The position numbers and the translations under genes were made by a program. A stretch of DNA of 64,000 bases from NCBI RefSeq assembly GCF_000375525.1, contig NZ_AQXC01000008.1, forward strand, positions 62,001-126,000, read 5' to 3'. Each line of letters opens with the position of its first letter. The first letter of the stretch is position 1. Of the stretch, positions 17,567 through 26,423 are shown one piece after another. The notes under the pieces are model-generated. The model was given only the letters and a program-made list of their open reading frames with translations, ran no database searches and was not told the DNA's origin. The DNA comes from Corynebacterium propinquum DSM 44285. GTDB taxonomy: Bacteria; Actinomycetota; Actinomycetes; Mycobacteriales; Mycobacteriaceae.

Positions 17567-18322
17567 ATGCCTGTGCCACCCGATCACGTCTGCGAGGCGT
17601 TTCAGACCCCAGCAGAAACCCCGATTCCACTCGGCCATGCCTGGGATAACGGAACCAAAATTGGTGACATGGTGCTTTCGCAAGCAGCGCCAACTGCCCT
17701 GTGGTCCGCCAAAGTGCGCGCCGGGTTATCGGTGGAGGGGGCGCGTGTTGCCCGCCCCATCTTGTCGACGGACGGACGCTACACAGTTGCCGGATGGAAA
17801 GCGAGTGCGTGGAGCCAAGGTGAGCTGCTGCGGCGGGTAGACGAAACCGCTTTATTGGGGCTTCGGCTTGCCACTAGTCTGCGGGAAGTCAGTGCGCCGA
17901 CGGCTAATCGCGATGATATTTTTGCGCGTGCGGAAGCGGCTGCTTGGCAAGAAACCGGTGAGCCTTACCGGGACTTGTCTGCTGATACCGCCTATTGTGT
18001 CGGGCATGCGGATTTGTTGGCGGCAACGATTTACCATTACCTGCTGCCGCCGGTGATTGTGGATCTGGTACCGACGGCCGCACCCCGGCCCGTGGGCTAT
18101 ACGTGTGCATTGGCTATTGTCGATGGCCTGGTTGCCGGCGTGGTCGATGATGCAATTTGTGATCGCTTTGCACACATTCGAGACATGGATCAGTTGCTGC
18201 TGCGCGCGGTGGCCTATCGTCGGCACGTTAATAACCTGCATCCCGACGCTAAAGCGAACACACGTTCGCATATTAACCGGGTTGAAGACCTTCTCGTGTC
18301 ACGGGCGTATGCCATGCTGTAG
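17567..18322 (+). CDS. TIGR02569 family protein
   Basis: 251 aa. The order and content (PLGHAWDNGTKIGDMVLS, then TDGRYTVAGWKAS, YCVGHADLLA and RRHVNNLHPDAK) fit the actinobacterial TIGR02569 family, which is normally located just upstream of adnA. Function is unknown; there are no membrane segments and no catalytic motif that I recognise. The frame is open to 17486, inside the previous gene, but ATG 17567 follows that gene's stop by 8 nt. It ends 3 nt before adnA, so it is probably co-transcribed with the helicase-nuclease genes. Confidence 0.8.
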   Translation: MPVPPDHVCEAFQTPAETPIPLGHAWDNGTKIGDMVLSQAAPTALWSAKVRAGLSVEGARVARPILSTDGRYTVAGWKASAWSQGELLRRVDETALLGLRLATSLREVSAPTANRDDIFARAEAAAWQETGEPYRDLSADTAYCVGHADLLAATIYHYLLPPVIVDLVPTAAPRPVGYTCALAIVDGLVAGVVDDAICDRFAHIRDMDQLLLRAVAYRRHVNNLHPDAKANTRSHINRVEDLLVSRAYAML

Positions 18323-18325
18323 TGC

Positions 18326-21300
18326 ATGACGAGAATACACCCGAACCCGGACGTCAGGCTGGTCGCGCACACCCAGCAAGCTCAACCACGTGAATGGGGC
18401 AGGGACCTGCCCGACAGCGGTCGCTGGAAAGTCACTGGCCCGGCTGGTTCCGGGGTGTCTTCTTTTTTGATAGACACCACCGTCGAGCGCGTCGAGAAGT
18501 GTTTAGCGGCGGGGCAGGACCCATCCGGCATCGTCGTGATCGCACCGTCGAAAGAATCCGGGGCGCGGTTGCGGCGGGAATTATCGGAAAGAGTCTCGCA
18601 TTATTATTCCCAAGGCCCACTGGTGCGTTCCGTCCACTCGGTGGCTTTTGGGCTGTTACGTTTGCTGACAGATTTACCGCTGCGCCTTATCAGCGGTGCA
18701 GAACAAGATGCGATGATGCGCGAGATCCTGCGTTTACAGGCAGAAGATTATGCTGCTGCGGGTGCAGAAGTTGTCACTGGCGCGGGGGAGGCTGACGCTG
18801 CTGATTCGGCCGGTCCTACTGGTCTGGGCGCTACTGGTTTGGGTACCGCAGGAGGCGCTGCCGAGGCAGGGTCCGTGGACTGGCCCGTCGATGTCCGCCC
18901 CGCGTTAACCTACCTTGGTTTTGGGCGGCAATTACGCGATTTTTTATTGCGCGCTGTGGAACGGGGCGTTTCGGCCCAGCAATTAGAAGATCTGGGGCGT
19001 CGCTATGATCGGCCGATGTGGACCGCCGCGGCGCAATTCCTCCGGGAATACACGCACATGATGGAGCTGGAAGGCACCTACCGGTTTTCGGCCGCAGAAC
19101 TCATGGCGGAAGTCTCCCAGAACTTAGATGAGATCCGCGCACTCAGCCCATGGCAAACCGTCATCGTTGACGATGCACAGCTGTTGGATCCCACAGCGGG
19201 GCAACTGTTGAGTGCTCTTATCGATGGCGCAGAGCTTGCAGTAGTCGGGGGTAACCGAGACCACGCCATTTTTCATTTCCGTGGCGCCAGCAGTGAGTTC
19301 TTCGACGAATTCCCAGCAGATCAGTTGGTAGAGCTACGCGCTATGCACCGCAGCCCCACACGGCGAGCGCTCGTGGCCGAATCGTGGACGGATAACACCA
19401 CGGCGGTGGTTGATGCGGTGCGGCGCCGCCATCTGGACGACGGCGTGGCCTGGTCTGATATCGCCGTGGTGGTCCGTTCCACCGCGGAAATGGGTGGTAT
19501 TCGCCGTTCGTTATTGGCAGCGGGGGTGCCGGTATACATCAGCCCCACCGATACCGTGCTGGCAGAACAACCCGTCGTGTCGCACCTCTTGCTGGGGATT
19601 CGAGCACTGCATGAAGATCTCAGTCGTGCAGAAATAGAACAGTTGGTACTCGGCCCTGTGGGTGGGGCAGATCCTGTGACCTTACGCCGGTTGATTCGTG
19701 GTTTGCGCCGGTTTAACCCTCAACAGCGCGGCGTCGATAGCTTGGTGGACTTGCTGGGCAGTGATGCTGAGTTACCAGATTTTGCGGAGCTATTAACGCA
19801 ACGCGAGATCGATATTTTGCTGCGCATCCGCAGCGTGATCCAAGCAGGCAGGCAAGCGCTGCGGGGTGGAAGCGTCGAAGATGTGCTTTGGGCAGTCTGG
19901 GATGCGACGGAGTTATCAGGCAGGCTGTCAGCGACCGCCTTGCGCGGTGGGGCCGCCGGATCGCAGGCGGATAGGGATTTGGACGCGGTGATGACGTTGT
20001 TCGATGCCGCAGGCGATTTTGTTGAGCGGCGCCCGGAGGCCTCGGTAGAGACGTTCGTGCAGCATATTACGGAACAAGAATTGCCCACCGGGGTTCGTGA
20101 ACGGCGTGGTTCGCGCACGGATTCCGTAGAAATTGTGAGTGCGCACGGCACAATCGGACGGGAATGGGACACCGTGGTGGTCAGCGGCGTGCAAGAAGGC
20201 AGCTGGCCTGATCTATCTGAGACCGGTTCCCTTTTCGCCCAAGAAGACCTCGTCGATTTCTTGGATGCGGGCATTGATCCCGACGTCTATGTCTCGCATG
20301 CGGCAGACCGGTTGGGTGAAGAGCGCCGTTTGTTCCGTGTTGCCACCAGCCGTGCTCGAAGCCAACAGATTGTGACGGCAGTCTATGCTCCGCATGCCGA
20401 CGAAATCATTGAACCGTCCCGGTTTTTCCATGCGTGGTGCACAAAGTTTGATCTAGTGCCCGAGCAGATCGTTTCTGCTGCCAGCGCACAGGACGAAGAT
20501 GCAGCCTTACGCGGTGCCGCACAGGAAGCAGGCGAGGCCTATGATGCAGAATCTGGTGCGGATGCTGATTCCGCGGCAGCGCCGGGATCCGGCTCTGCCG
20601 TGAGCGGCGTGACGGTGCCGCGCTTGTTGTCTGTGTCATCGGTAGTTGCCGAATTGCGTCGGGTGGTGTGTGACCCGGAAGCCGGTGAACAAGAAACGCA
20701 GCAGGCTGCCCGCCAGCTAGCGCGCTTGGCCGCGGCCGGTGTACCGGGGGCAGATCCGGCACAGTGGTGGGCAGCTACCGAAACGGTGGCCGGGGAGATT
20801 CCAAGGCCAGCGAAAACACGGTTATCCCCATCACGAATCCAGGGGTTGCTGGATTGTCCAATGCGGGAAGTCGTCGAAAAGCTTGGCGATTCCACAACGA
20901 CGGATGCGATGCGGAAAGGAACCATGGCGCATGCGTATTTCGAAGCGGTCGGGCACGGCGTGGATGCTGAATGGGCGCAGCTGAAAACCGAAGAAGCCTA
21001 TCGCAGCGTCTACCACGGCCCAGCCTGGCAACGGCAGCGGGAGCATGAAAATTTCCGTGAATTACTCACACGCAGCAACGCGTGGATTGCCAGTACCCGT
21101 GAGGCCTTGGAATTCGTCGGCAGCGAAGTTGATGTCGTTGTCGAAATTGAGCCGGGGCTGAGTATCGTCGGCAGGATCGACCGGTTGGAACACGATGGTT
21201 CCGGCAACTACGTCATTGTGGATTTGAAGACGTCGTCCTCATCGCGGTTACCAAGCCAAGCGGATACCGCGAAGAATCCCCAGCTGAGCGCGTACCAACT

Positions 21301-21637
21301 TGCTCTGAGCAAAGGAAAGCTAGTCGGCGGTGAGAAAGCAGGTGCTGGGCATGCTGCGAATGGCGCGCACCAGGTACGTGTGATCACCGGCGATGGCATG
21401 GAAATTGGTCTGGCGATGCTGTTGTACCCACTGGGGCGAACGAATACAGCAGGAACGAGGGAACAAGCCCGTTTGGATGAGGAACAACTACGCGAATTCC
21501 ACGCGCAACTACCACCACTCATCAATGAACTATCGGGCCCGACGGTAACTGCCCGGCCGTCCGAGAATTGCACTTATTGTTCGTTGCGTTCGGTGTGCCC
21601 GGCGCAAGCAGAAGGGGATGTGATCACCAATGTCTAA
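18326..21637 (+). CDS. adnA: AdnA subunit of the AdnAB helicase-nuclease
   Basis: 1103 aa UvrD-like protein with a C-terminal RecB-type nuclease. AdnAB resects double-strand breaks in mycobacteria and relatives. The Walker A is degenerate: GPAGSGVSS has Val in place of the catalytic Lys, and the Walker B region is VDDAQLLD rather than DExx. This is consistent with the inactive ATPase of the A subunit. The nuclease domain shows GRID and IVDLKTSS (residues about 945-975), and cysteines LDCPMRE with CTYCSLRSVC (residues about 1075-1095) can hold a 4Fe-4S cluster. A Gly/Ala/Thr linker (residues about 150-190) is specific to this copy. It overlaps adnB by 8 nt. Confidence 0.9.
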   Translation: MTRIHPNPDVRLVAHTQQAQPREWGRDLPDSGRWKVTGPAGSGVSSFLIDTTVERVEKCLAAGQDPSGIVVIAPSKESGARLRRELSERVSHYYSQGPLVRSVHSVAFGLLRLLTDLPLRLISGAEQDAMMREILRLQAEDYAAAGAEVVTGAGEADAADSAGPTGLGATGLGTAGGAAEAGSVDWPVDVRPALTYLGFGRQLRDFLLRAVERGVSAQQLEDLGRRYDRPMWTAAAQFLREYTHMMELEGTYRFSAAELMAEVSQNLDEIRALSPWQTVIVDDAQLLDPTAGQLLSALIDGAELAVVGGNRDHAIFHFRGASSEFFDEFPADQLVELRAMHRSPTRRALVAESWTDNTTAVVDAVRRRHLDDGVAWSDIAVVVRSTAEMGGIRRSLLAAGVPVYISPTDTVLAEQPVVSHLLLGIRALHEDLSRAEIEQLVLGPVGGADPVTLRRLIRGLRRFNPQQRGVDSLVDLLGSDAELPDFAELLTQREIDILLRIRSVIQAGRQALRGGSVEDVLWAVWDATELSGRLSATALRGGAAGSQADRDLDAVMTLFDAAGDFVERRPEASVETFVQHITEQELPTGVRERRGSRTDSVEIVSAHGTIGREWDTVVVSGVQEGSWPDLSETGSLFAQEDLVDFLDAGIDPDVYVSHAADRLGEERRLFRVATSRARSQQIVTAVYAPHADEIIEPSRFFHAWCTKFDLVPEQIVSAASAQDEDAALRGAAQEAGEAYDAESGADADSAAAPGSGSAVSGVTVPRLLSVSSVVAELRRVVCDPEAGEQETQQAARQLARLAAAGVPGADPAQWWAATETVAGEIPRPAKTRLSPSRIQGLLDCPMREVVEKLGDSTTTDAMRKGTMAHAYFEAVGHGVDAEWAQLKTEEAYRSVYHGPAWQRQREHENFRELLTRSNAWIASTREALEFVGSEVDVVVEIEPGLSIVGRIDRLEHDGSGNYVIVDLKTSSSSRLPSQADTAKNPQLSAYQLALSKGKLVGGEKAGAGHAANGAHQVRVITGDGMEIGLAMLLYPLGRTNTAGTREQARLDEEQLREFHAQLPPLINELSGPTVTARPSENCTYCSLRSVCPAQAEGDVITNV

Positions 21638-24600
21638 TGAGCTTCAGCAGAATATAGCTCGATCCGAGCAGAATTCGGGGCGATCCGGTGATATCAGCCC
21701 GCAGTTGCTTTCGGAAATTCTGGGGCAACGCTTCGCACCCACGAAGCAGCAAGCAGCGATCATCGGCGCAGAACCTGGACCATTGCTGGTGGTCGCCGGT
21801 GCCGGAGCCGGTAAAACTGAAACCATGGCAGCACGTGTGGTCTGGTTGGTTGCCAATGGCTATGCGCTGCCGGAAGAGGTACTCGGCCTGACATTCACCC
21901 GAAAAGCATCGCAAGAGCTAGCTAAACGTATCCGCGACCGCCTGCAAGTATTACGTGATTCCCCACGGCTGCCGGAAATCGATCCGGATGGGCGTCTGCG
22001 TGCGAACCTGGAAACCATCGCTCCACGGGTGTCCACGTATGACTCCTATGCCGGAGATTTGGTGCGTGAATACGGTTTGTTATTACCTGTGGAACCAACC
22101 GCTCGGCTGATTACCCAGGCTCATTTGGTCTCGCTCGCACAATCGGTGGTGCGCAATTACGAGGGCACGCTGGAAACCGAGAAAAAAGAATCCAGCATCG
22201 TGGACGAGCTGCTGGAGTTGTATAACCGCATGGCTAATAACTTGAGCTTCGCTGAGGATTTTCGGGAATGCGCACGCGCTTTTGCCGAGGTGGAAAACTT
22301 GCCACGCGCGCCAAAACAACGAAAAAACCTCAATAAAGACGTCCAAAACTGGATTGCTCGCCAGCAAGTCCGGGTCGACTTTTTGCCACTAATTCAGCAG
22401 CTGGAACACGAACTGGTTGAGCGCAATGCGGTGACGTTTACCCAGCAAATGTCTGCTGCAGCCCGCTTAGCTGAGCAACACCCGGCGGTGGGGGCCTCGC
22501 AGCGTCGGCAAACAAAAGTTGTCATGCTGGACGAATACCAAGACACCTCGCATGCACAGCGCGTGTTATTGCGCAATCTGTTTGGCACCACCCCACACGA
22601 AGGTTTGACCGTGACTGCCGTGGGCGACCCGATGCAGGCAATTTACGGCTGGCGCGGAGCCACTGCAGAAAATCTGGCAATGTTCACTCACGATTTTCCC
22701 GTTGCTGCCGAGTCACCCGAAGTTGCTGAGCCACCCGAAGCTAAATCGCCACAGGAGACTGCTGCCGCTACACGCCCGGCTCCAAGCAAGGAACTGACCA
22801 CTTCCTGGCGTAATCCGTCGACGGTGCTGGATATCGCCAACACTGTCTCCCATGCCGTACTTGGATCAGGCCCAGAGCGCCCGGTTGCACCGCTAGAACC
22901 GCGCGCCGGGGCTGGCGCGGGAGTAGTCCGCTTTGGTTATTGGCCAACCGCAGAAGAAGAAATCGATTGGGTTGCCGGAAACCTGGCGGAGAAATACCGC
23001 GAGTATCTGTTGCGACGTGAGCATGATCCGGATGCACGGTTTTCCGCGGCCGTGCTGGTGCGCAAAAACAAACAATCCCGCGTGATCGCAGAAGCCCTAG
23101 AACAATGCGGTGTGCCCTATGAAGTGGTTGGTTTGGGTGGCCTGCTCGAGATCCCGGAAGTCGCAGACATGATGGCAGTTGCCACCATGCTGATCCGCCC
23201 GGAAGATATGGCAGCTGCGTTGCGTATCGTCGCCGGTCCAGCAGTGGGGCTGGGCATGGTGGATATCAAGGCTTTGGCAGCGCGTGCGAAAAACCTGGCT
23301 GGCCGCCTGCGTGAGCACGACGATGCAGGTGAGAATGTAGAAGAGGAACCGCAGCTGCCCGAAGATATTTTGGAAGCTCAGCTTGCTGCGGCATTGGAAG
23401 AAGAAGCCGACCATACCGTGGGTATCACGGATGCCATTGCAGATCTCGGGGAGCTGGATCGTTATTCCGAGGATGGTCTGGTGCGCATCACCGAATTGTC
23501 ATCGAAGCTGCGGTACTTGCGCACTTATTGTTTGGGTAAACCTCTCAGCGATTTATTCGCCGACATCATCGAGACCTTCCACCTGCGAACGGAAGTCTTG
23601 ACGCAGCGGCGCGATGGGGCAGTGCACTTAGATAAGGCCCTGGATGCCATTGCCGAGTTTGATGGAGAGCCGTTGGAAGCGTGGCTGGATTATGCTGAGC
23701 TGGCCCGGGAACACGAAGATTCGTTAGCGCCAGGTGAGACGCCGAAGTCGACGAACCGCGTGCAGATCATGACTGCGCACAAAGCGAAGGGGCTGGAATT
23801 CTCCTCGGTCTATGTCTGCCACGCTGATACTTCCACCTACAAGGCACAGACCCGGACTTTCTTGACCGATGCCGCGCATACCCCGCATCATGATTGGCCA
23901 CGGTTGCATGAAGCAGAAGACCGCAAAGAATTCGAAAATAATTGCAAAGAATTCATTGCTGAACAAAAGGCCGTGGATGCGGAAGAAAATGCCCGGTTGT
24001 TCTACGTTGCATTGACACGTGCCGAAGATGAGCTGGTTATTACGGGCTCAGAAAAAGATCCCTATGAGCACTTTGCGGAAATGCACCGTTATGCCAGCAA
24101 GCGAGCTGCCGAGCTTGCAGAACAAACGGCGGCTGCTCCACACGGTGCTGGTACAAACCATGCTGTTTCCGAACCACCCATACAAATCGTCAATTGGAAA
24201 CTCGCCACCGACGAACCGGACGAGCCAAACGAATCGGATGTGCCAAGTGATCAACGCTTGTCAGCCAATCAAGACTCGTTAGGCGGGGCTGAAGACAGCA
24301 GCATAGAAGACTCCAGTGCAGAAGACGACAGCAGCGAAGACGACACCACAGCACAATTCCCATCGGTGCGCCCACGTGATGAAGTTCGTCGTGGGGCACA
24401 GCTGGTGCAGCAAGCGATGGAAGCATTAGGCACGGAAGAAGAGATCCCGGCGCTCGGTGGTGAATTATTTTCGCTGTGGGAACGCGAAACCACTGCACTG
24501 ATCGAAGAGCACCAGGCTTTGGCAGCTCCTGTGGTCGATGTGGAAATCCCTGGCGAGCTTACCGCTTCGGAATTAGTCGCACTGCGCGATAATCCAACCC

Positions 24601-25160
24601 AATTTGCACGCAGGCAGCGTCGCCCAGTGCCGTTTAAACCTAATGCCTATGCCAAACGTGGTACTGCTTTCCACCAATGGATCGAAGACCGATACGGCGC
24701 CAACGCGATCTTGGATGAAACTGAGCTTCCAGGAAACGAGGAAACCGTCGAAGCGGATTTCGAAAAACTGAAAGAAGCATTCCTCGCTAGTGCGTGGGCA
24801 GATAAAACGCCGACGAATGTTGAGCAAGGCTTCGAATTCAGCCTGGGTACGTCTGTGGTGCGCGGACGCATGGACGCTGTTTTCGACATGGGGAAGTATT
24901 GGATGGTCGTCGACTGGAAAACCGGCAGGCCACCGCAGGGAGAACAGATGCGTTCGGCAGTTATCCAGTTATCGGTCTATCGTGAAGCATGGCAGCGCAT
25001 CAGCGGTACTGATAAACCAGTGCGTGCAGCGTTCCACTACATTATGGATAATTACACCTTCGAACCGAAACAACTACCGGACGCCGACGAGCTCGCGACC
25101 ATGCTCGAACGCGAAAATAGACCAGACGGCACTGGTCATAGCGATTCCAAAGGAAACTAG
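21630..25160 (+). CDS. adnB: AdnB subunit of the AdnAB helicase-nuclease
   Basis: 1176 aa, the ATP-driven motor subunit. Walker A AGAGAGKTET (residues about 55-64), LDEYQDTSHA (motif II, residues about 300), GDPMQAIYGWRGA (motif III), MTAHKAKGLEFSS (motif V) and RLFYVALTRAEDEL (motif VI) are intact, unlike in AdnA. The C-terminal RecB-like nuclease has GRMDAVF and VVDWKTGRPP (residues about 1075-1100). A long acidic Ser/Asp/Glu linker (nt about 24200-24360) separates helicase and nuclease parts. ATG 21630 lies inside the end of adnA, so translation is probably coupled. Confidence 0.92.
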   Translation: MSNELQQNIARSEQNSGRSGDISPQLLSEILGQRFAPTKQQAAIIGAEPGPLLVVAGAGAGKTETMAARVVWLVANGYALPEEVLGLTFTRKASQELAKRIRDRLQVLRDSPRLPEIDPDGRLRANLETIAPRVSTYDSYAGDLVREYGLLLPVEPTARLITQAHLVSLAQSVVRNYEGTLETEKKESSIVDELLELYNRMANNLSFAEDFRECARAFAEVENLPRAPKQRKNLNKDVQNWIARQQVRVDFLPLIQQLEHELVERNAVTFTQQMSAAARLAEQHPAVGASQRRQTKVVMLDEYQDTSHAQRVLLRNLFGTTPHEGLTVTAVGDPMQAIYGWRGATAENLAMFTHDFPVAAESPEVAEPPEAKSPQETAAATRPAPSKELTTSWRNPSTVLDIANTVSHAVLGSGPERPVAPLEPRAGAGAGVVRFGYWPTAEEEIDWVAGNLAEKYREYLLRREHDPDARFSAAVLVRKNKQSRVIAEALEQCGVPYEVVGLGGLLEIPEVADMMAVATMLIRPEDMAAALRIVAGPAVGLGMVDIKALAARAKNLAGRLREHDDAGENVEEEPQLPEDILEAQLAAALEEEADHTVGITDAIADLGELDRYSEDGLVRITELSSKLRYLRTYCLGKPLSDLFADIIETFHLRTEVLTQRRDGAVHLDKALDAIAEFDGEPLEAWLDYAELAREHEDSLAPGETPKSTNRVQIMTAHKAKGLEFSSVYVCHADTSTYKAQTRTFLTDAAHTPHHDWPRLHEAEDRKEFENNCKEFIAEQKAVDAEENARLFYVALTRAEDELVITGSEKDPYEHFAEMHRYASKRAAELAEQTAAAPHGAGTNHAVSEPPIQIVNWKLATDEPDEPNESDVPSDQRLSANQDSLGGAEDSSIEDSSAEDDSSEDDTTAQFPSVRPRDEVRRGAQLVQQAMEALGTEEEIPALGGELFSLWERETTALIEEHQALAAPVVDVEIPGELTASELVALRDNPTQFARRQRRPVPFKPNAYAKRGTAFHQWIEDRYGANAILDETELPGNEETVEADFEKLKEAFLASAWADKTPTNVEQGFEFSLGTSVVRGRMDAVFDMGKYWMVVDWKTGRPPQGEQMRSAVIQLSVYREAWQRISGTDKPVRAAFHYIMDNYTFEPKQLPDADELATMLERENRPDGTGHSDSKGN

Positions 25161-25171
25161 AGAACACAACA

Positions 25172-26413
25172 ATGCGTGGAAAAATCAGAGCGAAGCTCCA
25201 GCGGTTTGAGCTGACTTCGTTGCCGAACTACGCCTTAGAGGATGTCATTCACATCCCCGAAGGCATGCGGACGCACCCGTTTTTCCTGATCCTGCGCCGA
25301 TTCATGCTGGCAGCAGCTATCGTTTTTGCCATCGCCGCTGTCGTCTATATCGGGCAAGACGGTTACAACGAGAAGCTCAATCTCATCGACGCGTTGTATT
25401 ATTCGACTATTTCGCTGACCACCACAGGGTATGGCGATATTGTTCCGGTGAGCACCGGGGCGCGGTTGACCAATATCATCCTGGTTACCCCAGCCCGGCT
25501 CGCCTTCCTGATTCTGCTCGTGGGCACGACGTTGTCGGTGCTGACGGAGCGCTCACGCAAAACCTTCCAGATTCAACAATGGAGAAAGCACGTGCACGAC
25601 CACACAATCATCATTGGCTTTGGCACGAAGGGACAATCCGCGATGCAAACTTTGCTGGATGATGGCACGCGGGCTCGCGATATCGTCGTCGTGGACCCGG
25701 ATCGTTCCTGTTTGCGTGTTGCGGAGGCACAAGAAGTAGTGACCGTGCAAGGTTCTGGCACGAAATCTGATGTGTTGAAAATCGCCGGTATCGAGCGTGC
25801 AAAAACCGTTGTTGTGGCCACCAACAGCGATGACACCAACGTGTTGGCGACATTGTCGGCGCGTGAAATGAATAAGAGAGCAAAAATCTCGGCAGCTGTC
25901 CGCGAGATCGAAAACCGGCATTTATTGTTGCAATCCGGGGCGAATTCCACGGTGGTCTCCTCCGAAACTGCCGGGCGTTTGCTGGGCTTGTCGACGAGCA
26001 CACCGTCGGTGGTCAAGATCATGGATGATTTACTCTCGCCGTCGGCAGGGTTTTCTATCGCCGAGCGCCCCGTTGCCAAGTACGAGATCGGGGCGAACCC
26101 ACGACACTTGTCCGACATTGTGCTTAGCGTGATCCGCAACGACCGCATCTACCGCGTCGATATGGATGAAACCCTGGAGCTGCATAGTCAAGACCGGCTG
26201 CTGTATATCCGCAAAAGCGATGAAGCCGAGCGCAAAAAGCAGAATGAAAAACATGAGCTGGGGCGCGCTGGCGCCAAGGCGAAACCGGCCAAAGAAAAGC
26301 CATCCAGAGAAACCAAGATCAGAGAATCGATCGATGGTACTTGGGATTGCCACGGCCGCCACATCGATGAACAACGCGAGATGAAAGAACAACAATCCGG
26401 CGAGAACGCGTAA
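25172..26413 (+). CDS. cglK: CglK-type potassium channel with RCK domain
   Basis: 413 aa. Two membrane segments (residues about 43-63 and 108-128) flank a pore loop with the K+ selectivity filter TTTGYGDIVPV. The cytoplasmic part begins with the RCK nucleotide-binding motif IIIGFGTKGQSA (residues about 145-156) and VVVDPD. The C-terminus is a charged Lys/Glu/Ala tail. In C. glutamicum the homologous channel CglK is needed for K+ uptake, and its RCK domain is also made separately from an internal start. The gene sits 11 nt after adnB and 10 nt before uvrD2, an odd but conserved position within repair genes. Confidence 0.88.
   Translation: MRGKIRAKLQRFELTSLPNYALEDVIHIPEGMRTHPFFLILRRFMLAAAIVFAIAAVVYIGQDGYNEKLNLIDALYYSTISLTTTGYGDIVPVSTGARLTNIILVTPARLAFLILLVGTTLSVLTERSRKTFQIQQWRKHVHDHTIIIGFGTKGQSAMQTLLDDGTRARDIVVVDPDRSCLRVAEAQEVVTVQGSGTKSDVLKIAGIERAKTVVVATNSDDTNVLATLSAREMNKRAKISAAVREIENRHLLLQSGANSTVVSSETAGRLLGLSTSTPSVVKIMDDLLSPSAGFSIAERPVAKYEIGANPRHLSDIVLSVIRNDRIYRVDMDETLELHSQDRLLYIRKSDEAERKKQNEKHELGRAGAKAKPAKEKPSRETKIRESIDGTWDCHGRHIDEQREMKEQQSGENA
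25581..25594 (+). promoter_or_regulatory. Internal ribosome-binding site and GTG start for a free RCK subunit
   Basis: GGAGAAAG at 25581-25588 precedes an in-frame GTG at 25592, with 7 nt between GGAG and GTG. Translation from here would give a soluble protein starting just before the RCK motif HDHTIIIGFG. Confidence 0.55.
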
Positions 26414-26423
26414 AGGAAAACCC

